From contig JAKQEE010000052.1 of assembly GCA_029558635.1 (NCBI GenBank), positions 62,001 to 126,000 of the forward strand: 64,000 nt of DNA, written 5' to 3'. Below, one piece after another: positions 20,997 to 29,153 of this stretch. The translations under genes were made by a program, and so were the position numbers. Positions within the stretch are counted from its first letter, which is position 1; each line of letters opens with the position of its first letter. The notes below the pieces were generated by a model. It was given only the letters and a program-made list of their open reading frames with translations. It ran no database searches and was not told where the DNA came from. The DNA is from Pseudomonadota bacterium. GTDB taxonomy: Bacteria > Pseudomonadota > Alphaproteobacteria > Micavibrionales > Micavibrionaceae.

Positions 20997-21689
20997 TTAT
21001 TCGGTTACAGGTTCGTCGTTGGGTGATCCGGCTGGAACATTCGATGTTTCCGTCGGAGCGGGCTGATCGGCTCCCAGGTTCTTTTCATCCTGCATGACTT
21101 CGACTTCGTGGCAGGCGTCAGGGCAATAGAAAAGGCTGTATTGTTTGCAGCCATCTTCTCCATTGGCGCAAGCACGACGGATGCGGATATATTCGCTTTT
21201 GGCGGCGCCGATAATGACGTGGCGTTGCATGATGGTATTACCATTAGCGTCCAGAGCTTTGAAATAAGTCGCACCGGGTTTTTTCGGGATCAGGATGATC
21301 GTGCGGTTGGTGTCGGGAATAGCGCGAAGATGTTCGTCACTTCCAACCAAAACGTTGGCGGCTTCACGAGAGAGGGTGACAATTTCGGGTTTGTCCGGCG
21401 TGATACGCAATGGTGCCATTTCCTGTTCGCTCGGCTTCAGGTCGGCAATCGGCGGTGCGTCGATAATGTCTTTCTCATCAATTGCGGGAACGGAATCGCT
21501 CATTTCGATCTGGGCCATTTGCATCTCGCCTTCGGCACCTGCTGCAGGTTCAACCGATGAGTAACCAGCAGGAACTCCAGCCGTTCCGTTCGGGATCAGG
21601 CCAGTGGCACCCCAGACTCCGAATCCGACCATGGTCAGATAAGCAATGGGGAAAAGGAATTTTTTTCGAAACTGTTCTTTTTCAATCAT
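20997..21689 (-). CDS. Membrane-anchored protein with secretin N-domain-like region
   Basis: 'PDKPEIVTLSREAANVLVGSDEHLRAIPDTNRTIILIPKKPGATYFKALDANGNTIMQRHVII' aligns by eye with the CpaC N-domain. Confidence 0.65.
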   Translation of the reverse strand: MIEKEQFRKKFLFPIAYLTMVGFGVWGATGLIPNGTAGVPAGYSSVEPAAGAEGEMQMAQIEMSDSVPAIDEKDIIDAPPIADLKPSEQEMAPLRITPDKPEIVTLSREAANVLVGSDEHLRAIPDTNRTIILIPKKPGATYFKALDANGNTIMQRHVIIGAAKSEYIRIRRACANGEDGCKQYSLFYCPDACHEVEVMQDEKNLGADQPAPTETSNVPAGSPNDEPVTE

Positions 21690-21802
21690 TTGGAAAACCC
21701 GTTGGGTTGAAGGGGATAAGGAATATTGTTTTGCCGAAACAGTATAAAGCCAGAGTGCCCGTCCGTCACGGAGTTTTTGCTGCCTGTTATGGTAAAGTGT
21801 TG

Positions 21803-23212
21803 TCAGTCAAATTTTTCCATGACCGATTCCGCCAGCATTCCCAGTTGCGCCAGATAATTGTCGTAGTCGCCTAGGCCCGGCATGGGAAGGTGTGAAAGGC
21901 GGTCTATCGGCGAGGCGGTCTTAAGGTTCTCGTTTTTTATTGCATTTGCAATCAAGGCCGACCAGATGTGCGTTTGGTTGACGCCATGCCCCGAATAGCC
22001 ACCCATATAATAGATTTTGCCGTCCTTCGATCCTGCATAAGGCAGGTAATTGGACGTGATGCCGATATATCCTCCCCATACGTATGAAATCGGTATCCCG
22101 GCGATTTGCGGAAAAATGTCGGCAATCGAATTTTGGCACAATTCGACGATATGTTTTCTGGTGTCTTTCGGATCGTTGTTGGGGCGGATCGTATCTCCGC
22201 CGCCGATGATCAATCTGTTGTCTGCTGTCTTACGGTAGTACATCAGTTTGCCTTTGTTTTCACTGACGCAGACTCCGGACGGAAGAATGTTGTCCGTATC
22301 CGGTAACGGTTCGGTGGCAATCATGGCGTTGCGGATCAGAACATATTTGCGGCGCAAATGCGGAACCAGCGTTCCCAAATAGGAATCGCCGCACAGAACC
22401 AATTTGCGCGCTCTGAGATTGCCTTTCGGAGTCAGGATGTTCAGTCCGTCATTTTCGTTTTCGAAATGGATGCAGGGGGTTTCTTCGTATATCGAGACAC
22501 CTTGTTTAAGGAGATAGTCTTTTAAACCATAAAGATATTTGAGCGGATGGAAGTGAAAAGCATCGGTGTAGTGCAATCCCGCTTTGTAGTATCCGTCCTT
22601 GCAGCCGAGCATTGCACACGTTTGTTGCGAGGATTTGAAAGTCTTTGCGTGACCTATTTTTTCGAGAATATCCAGTTCGGATTCAACCGATTTCTGATTG
22701 TACCCTTCGGGTTCCATGGCAAGGACGTAGCCCGGGCGCAAGTCGCAATCAATGTCGAGTTCGTTGATTGTTTTTACGACGTCTGCGACCCCTTTGGTCG
22801 AGAGGTCCCACATGGATTTGGTGAATTCAAGGCCGTATCTACGGGCCATGCGCGTGACGGGGGCTGTAAACCCAGGCAAAATTTCTCCGCCGTTTCTTCC
22901 CGATGCCCCCCAGCCGACAAAATGGCGTTCGATAATGGCAATGTTTTTGATGCCGACATTCAGCAGGTGCTTTGCCGTGGCCAGACCGGAAAGGCCGCCG
23001 CCGACGATCACGATGTCGTAGGATTTGTCGGTTTCAAGACGCGGGCAAGGCTTGTTGGCAGCGGTGGCGCGATAATAATTTTTATCCGATGCGAAGATGT
23101 CGTCGTAGACGAGTTGGGGCCAGAATTTCGACACGAAAATACCTTTGAGTTTTTTCCATGCTAGCTTACGGAGAAGTGGGTCGGCAATATGCCCAATTAA
23201 CCAAAAAGCCAC
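21803..23212 (-). CDS. FAD-dependent oxidoreductase, DAO family (gamma-glutamylputrescine oxidase-like)
   Basis: 'YDIVIVGGGLSGLATAKHLLN', 'GASGRNGGEILPGF', 'GGYSGHGVNQTH'. Confidence 0.88.
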   Translation of the reverse strand: MAFWLIGHIADPLLRKLAWKKLKGIFVSKFWPQLVYDDIFASDKNYYRATAANKPCPRLETDKSYDIVIVGGGLSGLATAKHLLNVGIKNIAIIERHFVGWGASGRNGGEILPGFTAPVTRMARRYGLEFTKSMWDLSTKGVADVVKTINELDIDCDLRPGYVLAMEPEGYNQKSVESELDILEKIGHAKTFKSSQQTCAMLGCKDGYYKAGLHYTDAFHFHPLKYLYGLKDYLLKQGVSIYEETPCIHFENENDGLNILTPKGNLRARKLVLCGDSYLGTLVPHLRRKYVLIRNAMIATEPLPDTDNILPSGVCVSENKGKLMYYRKTADNRLIIGGGDTIRPNNDPKDTRKHIVELCQNSIADIFPQIAGIPISYVWGGYIGITSNYLPYAGSKDGKIYYMGGYSGHGVNQTHIWSALIANAIKNENLKTASPIDRLSHLPMPGLGDYDNYLAQLGMLAESVMEKFD

Positions 23213-23254
23213 CTGACGGTGGCATCTTTATTAAATGGTGGGCAATACTGGATT
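23203..23254. repeat. Direct repeat copy 1: tRNA-Val 3' end plus terminator
   Basis: 52 bp identical to 23388-23439. Confidence 0.9.
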
Positions 23255-23387
23255 GTAAAAATCGCGCGGGGCGCATTTTTATCCCTCAGCCTGCGGCTTC
23301 AGGACCGCCTCGCAGGGCTTCGGCGTCCAAAACGCCTTTGCCGTTTTGTCGAACCAACTGGTTCTCTCCAGCTTGCCACACTTAATA

Positions 23388-23415
23388 AAAAAGCCACCTG
23401 ACGGTGGCATCTTTA
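23388..23415 (-). terminator. Terminator of tRNA-Val
   Basis: gccacctgacggtggc stem with T run on the minus strand. Confidence 0.7.
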
Positions 23416-23439
23416 TTAAATGGTGGGCAATACTGGATT
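23388..23439. repeat. Direct repeat copy 2 overlapping the 3' end of tRNA-Val
   Basis: aaaaagccacctgacggtggcatctttattaaatggtgggcaatactggatt. Confidence 0.9.
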
Positions 23440-23497
23440 CGAACCAGTGACCTCTACCATGTCAAGATAGCGCTCTAACCAACTGAGCTAATTGCCC
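23421..23497 (-). tRNA. tRNA-Val (anticodon GAC)
   Basis: Minus strand gggcaattagctcagttggttagagcgctatcttgacatggtagaggtcactggttcgaatccagtattgcccacca; complete cloverleaf with encoded CCA. Confidence 0.93.
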
Positions 23498-23679
23498 TGT
23501 ATTGCCGTTCATGCAAACAGGCGGGTTTTTTAGCGGGAACAGAAATGGATTGCAAGATTTATTTGGCTTTGCGTTTCCTTCAGATCATTCAGGGTTGTTT
23601 TTCCGGTCTTTTTTTGTTATTTTTCCCAAACTTATGACAATAATTGTTTTTGATTTATAGAGTGAGAAAGGTACGCGTT

Positions 23680-24084
23680 GTGATTAAGGAATTGCTTGGT
23701 GGGTTGGCCGGTTTTTTTAAATCAAAAGCGGATGGCAGCCCTCAAAAGAATTCTGGTTCCGCAGGGGATGCCGATGTTTATCTTGACGGTGAACGTCGTC
23801 AGGTTCCGCCAATCGAGATGAAGGTTCTGAAGGCCATGTTCGAAAAAGGTGGGCACGGTTTGATGGTTTCTTCCGTGGCAAGGCATCTTGGCTGGAATAC
23901 AGGTTACGGCGGGGTGTTGAATGCCTTTAACGGTTTGAGTTCCCGCGGATTGATTCATTCCAGAGTCGACAATGTCTTGTTGGGATCTACCCACCGGCAA
24001 GTGCGTGTCTATGACGTTGTCGCGGGATGCGAATTGCGTTTTCCTGAAGAGAATGCTGTGGAGATTAAAACTCCGGCCCCTTAG
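23680..24084 (+). CDS. Hypothetical protein, possible winged-helix
   Basis: GTG start with gagaaagg upstream; 'MKVLKAMFEKGGHGLMVSSVARHLGWNTGYGGVLNAFNGLSSRGLI' HTH-like. Confidence 0.6.
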   Translation: MIKELLGGLAGFFKSKADGSPQKNSGSAGDADVYLDGERRQVPPIEMKVLKAMFEKGGHGLMVSSVARHLGWNTGYGGVLNAFNGLSSRGLIHSRVDNVLLGSTHRQVRVYDVVAGCELRFPEENAVEIKTPAP

Positions 24085-24467
24085 GTGGCTTGGGACTCCG
24101 GCGGTTTTTCAAGGAGTTCCGTGACCTGTGCCACCAGATCGTTCAGATGAAACGGTTTTGACAGTACGCGGGCGGGAGAGCCCGTATCCGCTGTTTTGTC
24201 CATCGCCACCGCTGAAAATCCTGTAATGAACAGAATTTTGATATGCGGGTGCATTTTGGCGGTTTTCTGGGAGAGTTCGATCCCGTCCATGCCAGGCATC
24301 ACAATATCTGCTAGGAGCAAATCAATCGTCTCGCCGATGGCTTCAACCGCGTAAAAAGCGGCCAGCCCGTCGGCGCAGCTCGTGACGTAGTGTCCGGCTT
24401 TTTCCAGCGCCATCGTTAAAAATTGGCGCATCGACTCGTCGTCTTCGGCAATCAGAATATGTGACAT
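24081..24467 (-). CDS. cpdR: Single-domain response regulator, CpdR-like
   Basis: 'MSHILIAEDDESMRQFLTMALEKAGH', 'ADIVMPGMDGIELSQK', 'KILFITGFSAVAM', 'LSKPFHLNDLV'. Confidence 0.88.
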   Translation of the reverse strand: MSHILIAEDDESMRQFLTMALEKAGHYVTSCADGLAAFYAVEAIGETIDLLLADIVMPGMDGIELSQKTAKMHPHIKILFITGFSAVAMDKTADTGSPARVLSKPFHLNDLVAQVTELLEKPPESQAT

Positions 24468-24475
24468 GGGGCCTT

Positions 24476-25510
24476 TTAACCATAATCTGGGGCGGCTTCC
24501 AAGAACTGTTTTGCCGTTTTTCCCCAAGAATAAAGGTTAGTGGCGTGCGCGGCCCGTTCTTCGCGGGTTCCGGGGGCGTTCAGAGCCTTTTGCAAAGCGG
24601 TTGCAAAGTCATCATCCATTGCGCCCAACATAGGGTCGGCAATCACGGTGCGTGCGCCGTCGGCGTTAAAGGCGGCGATGGGCAAGCCGCAGGCCAGTGC
24701 CTCGATCATTACGATGCCGAATGTGTCGAATTTGGACGGGAAGGTGAACACATCGGCCGAGCGGAAACAATCGCCCAGTTCCTTGCCTTCCTTGCGGCCT
24801 AGAAAACGGGCTTCGGGGTATTTCTTTTTCAGGCGTTCGAGATCGGCGCCGTCGCCCACCACGACTTTTGTCCCTTCCCACGCGGCGGAGAGAAACGAGT
24901 CGATGTTTTTTTCTTTTGAAACGCGCCCGACGTAAAGAGCAATTGGTTGCGGTAAATCCTGAAAGAGAGTCTTTTCGCCGACATAAAAAAAGCGGCTGTC
25001 CATGCCGCGGGTCATGGGAAGGAAGGGGCCTTTGAATCCCTGATTCTTTAATTGGTTCGCTAGGTCTTCGGTGGCGACAAAAATGCCGTGGCCCTGATTG
25101 TGAAAGTTGCGCAGAGCTTCATAGGCTTTGGAGTAAACCGGATCGGCAAAGTGTTTGAACGGGCCGCGCAGATGGCTGACCAGAAAGACTGGAAAATTCG
25201 TGTGAAAGCAGGTTGAAAAGGGAATATTCCGTTTGCGGCAGATTTTGATGGCGTTGCGGCCCATCGGACCTTCGACCGCGATATGGATGCGGTCGGGCTT
25301 GAACTCGTCGATGGTTTTTTCGATTTTGCTGCGGGTGAAAAAAGCCAATTCGACGTCCCATGGCGAGGAAATGCGGAACTTAAAATCGCGAGGACCAAGA
25401 ATTTTGACTTCGTGGCCCAGTTTTTCAAGTTCGGGGATCAGATTCTGATACGTCCTGACCACGCCATTGAGTTGAGGGAGCCAAGCATCGGAAATAATCA
25501 GAATTTTCAT
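24476..25510 (-). CDS. Glycosyltransferase family 4 (GT-B), MgtA/SqdX-like
   Basis: 'ISDAWLPQLNGVVRTYQNL', 'ALYVGRVSKEKNID', 'VFTFPSKFDTFGIVMIEALACGLPIAA'. Confidence 0.9.
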   Translation of the reverse strand: MKILIISDAWLPQLNGVVRTYQNLIPELEKLGHEVKILGPRDFKFRISSPWDVELAFFTRSKIEKTIDEFKPDRIHIAVEGPMGRNAIKICRKRNIPFSTCFHTNFPVFLVSHLRGPFKHFADPVYSKAYEALRNFHNQGHGIFVATEDLANQLKNQGFKGPFLPMTRGMDSRFFYVGEKTLFQDLPQPIALYVGRVSKEKNIDSFLSAAWEGTKVVVGDGADLERLKKKYPEARFLGRKEGKELGDCFRSADVFTFPSKFDTFGIVMIEALACGLPIAAFNADGARTVIADPMLGAMDDDFATALQKALNAPGTREERAAHATNLYSWGKTAKQFLEAAPDYG

Positions 25511-25563
25511 GGTGGTCGTTCCTTGTGGGTTCGGCTATGGTAGTGTGACGAGGTTTTTTGGGA

Positions 25564-26892
25564 ATGACCAGACGACAAATATTGTTTCTCACAGGTTTTT
25601 TAGCAAGTGCAGCATTCACGGGAGCGGTGCAGGCCGAGAACAAGCTTGCCTATAAGCCGTCCTGTACGCCGGTTTATGAGGAAATCGTTCCGCTGCGCGT
25701 GCCCAATTTCGATCAGGCCGCGATGTGGAAGAAAACCGTGGGCGTGCAGGGGATCGACCGTCCGCGCGCGCTGATGCGGGTGGCCGATGGCGGGACGATT
25801 GCTGTCGGGGAGAGTCTGTCTTACGACGAGAAAGAAGGATTGAAGCCGGCGCGTCTACAGATGATTCGTCAGGACAAGACCGGAAAAGTGACTGTCGAAG
25901 CCTATAATGATGTCAAAAATCTCGATCATGTTGTCGATGCGGTTCTCAAAAAGACGGCAGTGGTCGTTTTGTCGTCGTTGTCCGGTGGAGATATGGTGCT
26001 GACTTCTCTGAATGGGGCGGGCGCGAAAAAAGACGAAAAGGTTTTGCATGATCCGAAGCGCAATTTGATGCCGATGAATTTTGTCGCGCTGAAGGCGGGT
26101 GGGTTTATCATTCTGGCGCAAGGGACAGGGCGAAACAGTAAAGGCGAACCATATACGGCATTACTGTGGGTGGATGAGAATGGAAAAATTACGCATGTGA
26201 AAGAATATATGCCGGGTGTCAAATCGTTGCCGTGGTCGGTGCGCAAGACGGACGACGGCGCGTTACTGGTCGCTGGACGCGTGGAAACCGAGAACGGGAA
26301 CGATGCCGGATGGTTAATCAAGGCTGGAACGGACGGCGAGTTAATATTCCAACGCCCTTATCAACGCGGGGCGGATGCGACGTTGCGTTATGCCGCGGCG
26401 ACCAAGGATGGCGGCGTGATCGCTATCGGCGATGCCATTCCGGCCGGAGAGGGCGACAAGGCGGCATGGGTTCTTAAAACCGATGCTTCGGGCAATGTTG
26501 TGTGGCAGAAATATCTGACGGGGAAATACTCCTACGCGGCGGTCGATCTTGATGTGATGGAGGACGGACGAATTGAGACCGTGTGGGCAGCGTCCCCCAC
26601 CAGTTTTGGCGGGCGAAAATTCGCGCGTGCGGTGACACTCACCAATGAAGGTTATTTGCTTGGTGATGAATCATTTCTCGAAGGGTCGAATGCTATTCCG
26701 TTTCGCGTGATTCAAACAGGGGACAAGCGCGTGATGCTGGGCATGGCGGAGACAGGGTTCTCGCAAGAAAAACGCGAGGATGAATTGCAATATGTGACGT
26801 ACGACACATGGATTATGGGGATGCCGGAATTGCCCGCGTTTAAAAATCCGTGCGCATCGGCGGGCGAAAAAAAACTGGATGATTTGCCATGA
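25564..26892 (+). CDS. Secreted beta-propeller-like protein
   Basis: Signal peptide; repeats 'AGWLIKAGTDGELIFQRPY', 'AAWVLKTDASGNVVWQKYL'. Confidence 0.7.
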   Translation: MTRRQILFLTGFLASAAFTGAVQAENKLAYKPSCTPVYEEIVPLRVPNFDQAAMWKKTVGVQGIDRPRALMRVADGGTIAVGESLSYDEKEGLKPARLQMIRQDKTGKVTVEAYNDVKNLDHVVDAVLKKTAVVVLSSLSGGDMVLTSLNGAGAKKDEKVLHDPKRNLMPMNFVALKAGGFIILAQGTGRNSKGEPYTALLWVDENGKITHVKEYMPGVKSLPWSVRKTDDGALLVAGRVETENGNDAGWLIKAGTDGELIFQRPYQRGADATLRYAAATKDGGVIAIGDAIPAGEGDKAAWVLKTDASGNVVWQKYLTGKYSYAAVDLDVMEDGRIETVWAASPTSFGGRKFARAVTLTNEGYLLGDESFLEGSNAIPFRVIQTGDKRVMLGMAETGFSQEKREDELQYVTYDTWIMGMPELPAFKNPCASAGEKKLDDLP

Positions 26893-27905
26893 ATAATACC
26901 CAGCAAGACGATACAATTGGTGATACGCTTCATGCTGTGATTGGCGAGGCGGAGAGCGGGATGCGGCTCGACAAGGCGGTGGCTCAATTGTTGCCTGATT
27001 TTTCGCGCACACGGTTGCAAGGTTTGATTGAAGGCGGAGAATGTCTGATCGACGGTGTGCCGTGCGAAACCCCATCACGCAAGGTGAAAGCGGGGGAGCA
27101 GATTGTTTTGGCGTTGCCGCCGCTGGAAGATGCGCAGCCGGAGCCTGAAAATATTCCGCTTGATGTTTTGTTTGAAGATGACGATGTGCTGGTGATTAAC
27201 AAGCCTGCGGGATTGGTGGTGCATCCGGCGGTGGGGCATGCGACGGGGACGCTTGTGAATGCTTTGCTCTATCATTGCGGGGATACGCTCTCGGGGATTA
27301 ATGGCGTGCGGCGTCCGGGGATTGTGCATCGTCTTGATAAAGATACGTCGGGGCTGATGATGGTCGCCAAAAACGATTTCGCGCATCATCATCTTTCGGA
27401 ACAGTTGCAGGATCGGTCACTGTCGCGGGTTTATTATGCGCTCGTTCTCGGTGTGCCGTTTCCGTACAAGGGCCGCGTCGAGACGCTGATCGGACGGCAT
27501 CCGTCGAACCGTCTTAAAATGGCGGTGGTGAAAGGCGGCGGGAAAGACGCCGCGACGAATTATGCGGTACTGGAACATTACAACGATGCGTTGGCGCTGG
27601 TGGAATGTCATCTGGAGTCAGGGCGCACGCACCAGATCAGGGTGCATATGCAACATCTCGGGTTTCCACTGGTGGGGGATGAACTCTACGGGGCGCAGGT
27701 CACTAAGGCACGGTCGATTTTAAGAAAAGGCGGGTATGGTGAAGAGGTCATGGCGGCGGTTTTGAATTTTCCGCGTCAGGCCCTCCATGCTGCCGAAATT
27801 TCCTTTATCCATCCGCGCAGTGAAGAAGAAATGCATTTTGAAGCGCCGTTGCCAGATGATTTTGCCAAGCTGCTTTCCTTGATTGAAAAAGAAAACCCCT
27901 CGTGA
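26889..27905 (+). CDS. rluD: RluA/RluD-family pseudouridine synthase
   Basis: S4 domain, 'GIVHRLDKDTSGLMMVAK', 'LESGRTHQIRVHM'. Confidence 0.93.
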   Translation: MNNTQQDDTIGDTLHAVIGEAESGMRLDKAVAQLLPDFSRTRLQGLIEGGECLIDGVPCETPSRKVKAGEQIVLALPPLEDAQPEPENIPLDVLFEDDDVLVINKPAGLVVHPAVGHATGTLVNALLYHCGDTLSGINGVRRPGIVHRLDKDTSGLMMVAKNDFAHHHLSEQLQDRSLSRVYYALVLGVPFPYKGRVETLIGRHPSNRLKMAVVKGGGKDAATNYAVLEHYNDALALVECHLESGRTHQIRVHMQHLGFPLVGDELYGAQVTKARSILRKGGYGEEVMAAVLNFPRQALHAAEISFIHPRSEEEMHFEAPLPDDFAKLLSLIEKENPS

Positions 27906-27913
27906 GAGGGGTT
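27894..27913. terminator. Bidirectional terminator
   Basis: aacccctcgtgagaggggtt with A/T-rich flanks. Confidence 0.75.
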
Positions 27914-27919
27914 CGTCCT

Positions 27920-28570
27920 TTAGATTCCAAGTTTTCTCGGAAGAGAATCTGAGGGGTCAATACCGTAAGGTATGCGTTTCAGTTCCGTTTCCGGTTTTGG
28001 TGTCGGCGAGGCTTCAGGCGCGGGTGCTTTTTTTGCTTCGGATTTGACGGTCGGGATGTGCCCCTTGAGAATGCATTCCATCATGGCGCCGTTCTGGGCT
28101 TTCAGTGTGGCTGTCGTCAGATTGTTGCCGTAGATTTCGGATCTGCCGCCCTGTGCTGCGGCATCAGTCAGAAGTTCTCGAAGAATAAGGACATTGTTTT
28201 TGCTGGCTGTCCAGAATCTGAAATCCTCGGTGACGGATATACAGGTGCCGACTTCAACAGACTTGCTTTTTTTGTCGATGAAAAATGTGGTCACTACACC
28301 TTCGTCTGAAACGCCGTAACCGGTCGTGATTTGATCTTCCTTGTTTGGGCCGAATTCGCCGACCGTCATAAAATTCTGGATCGGGCGGATTTCCCATGCA
28401 CCTTTTTTGTCTTTGCAAGCGACAATCGGTTTGTGGTGTTTGACGCCGTTCTTGTCGACGATGGTTTGCATGACAACGTTGCAATTTTCGGCCGGAGCGG
28501 CAAAGGCAGGGTTGAGAGCTGCGGTAGAAAAAATCAGGCCAAGGGTTGTGGCAAAATTTTTAGGGGTCAT
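27920..28570 (-). CDS. Secreted hypothetical protein
   Basis: Signal peptide 'MTPKNFATTLGLIFSTAALNPAFAA'; loosely IalB-like, not secure. Confidence 0.7.
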   Translation of the reverse strand: MTPKNFATTLGLIFSTAALNPAFAAPAENCNVVMQTIVDKNGVKHHKPIVACKDKKGAWEIRPIQNFMTVGEFGPNKEDQITTGYGVSDEGVVTTFFIDKKSKSVEVGTCISVTEDFRFWTASKNNVLILRELLTDAAAQGGRSEIYGNNLTTATLKAQNGAMMECILKGHIPTVKSEAKKAPAPEASPTPKPETELKRIPYGIDPSDSLPRKLGI

Positions 28571-28573
28571 AAA

Positions 28574-28612
28574 AAACACTCCTCCTATGCGGGGTTCAAT
28601 GGAGGAGTGTTT
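28574..28612 (-). promoter_or_regulatory. 12-bp hairpin sequestering the SD of the 27920-28570 gene, with terminator-like T run
   Basis: aaacactcctcc (28574-28585) / ggaggagtgttt (28601-28612), perfect; the minus-strand SD GGAGGAG lies in the stem 8 nt before ATG. Confidence 0.8.
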
Positions 28613-28649
28613 AACAGTTTTTTTATTAATATGTCAATTATTAGCAGGT

Positions 28650-28823
28650 TTAGGCCATTCCTGCTTCGCAGGGGCGGTGGGTTAGGTCCACCCGAGGGGA
28701 GGGCGGTAGCTCTTTTTGCTGAGGTTCTTCGTTGATGCTGGCCAGCAAGTAGGCTGCCATCAGCGTTGTTTTCTGCGCGCCTTCGGGCATTTGGTCTTCG
28801 GTGGTGATGGTCAGATTTTTCAT
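28650..28823 (-). CDS. Small ORF, 57 aa
   Basis: Own translation MKNLTITTEDQMPEGAQKTTLMAAYLLASINEEPQQKELPPSPRVDLTHRPCEAGMA; Fur-like boxes upstream. Confidence 0.45.
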   Translation of the reverse strand: MKNLTITTEDQMPEGAQKTTLMAAYLLASINEEPQQKELPPSPRVDLTHRPCEAGMA

Positions 28824-28872
28824 TTTTTCTCTCTATTATCGGAGTTGTCCGGAGAGGGGAAGTTGCCCTAGA

Positions 28873-28887
28873 TGAGAATGATTGTCA
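28873..28887. promoter_or_regulatory. Fur-like 7-1-7 box
   Basis: TGAGAATGATTGTCA vs TGATAATNATTATCA, 2 mismatches. Confidence 0.6.
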
Positions 28888-28895
28888 ACCGCAAT

Positions 28896-28910
28896 TAAGA
28901 ATTATTCTCA
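28896..28910. promoter_or_regulatory. Fur-like 7-1-7 box
   Basis: TAAGAATTATTCTCA (reverse complement TGAGAATAATTCTTA), 3 mismatches. Confidence 0.55.
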
Positions 28911-28982
28911 ATAAAGTTTATCAGGGGGATAGTAAAGAGGGGATAAGGCGGGCAGCCCTTTGGGCTGTGCATGTCATGCTGG

Positions 28983-29032
28983 ATCCCCGACCTGCGGTCA
29001 GCTGGGGCCTCCTTTGTCGGGGATGACGGGGG
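28983..29032. repeat. REP-like GC-rich palindromic element
   Basis: atccccgac...gtcggggat, followed by gacgggggg; related to the element at 8461-8506. Confidence 0.5.
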
Positions 29033-29153
29033 GCTTATTTCAAAAGGGTTATATGAAACTTCTGGCTTTTTTGGGGCGGGGGCCGCATACTTTGCTATGT
29101 AGTCCGATTTGGTCCGCACGAAGCCTCGTGCGGCGTATCCGAGGAGAGTAAAT

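Noticed and set aside
23203-23254. Possible second tRNA gene
   Set aside because: Only the 3' part of tRNA-Val is present; no D-arm or anticodon arm follows.
28954-29140. Possible coding sequence upstream of ddl
   Set aside because: Short ORFs here run across the palindromic repeat; better explained as intergenic REP-like sequence.
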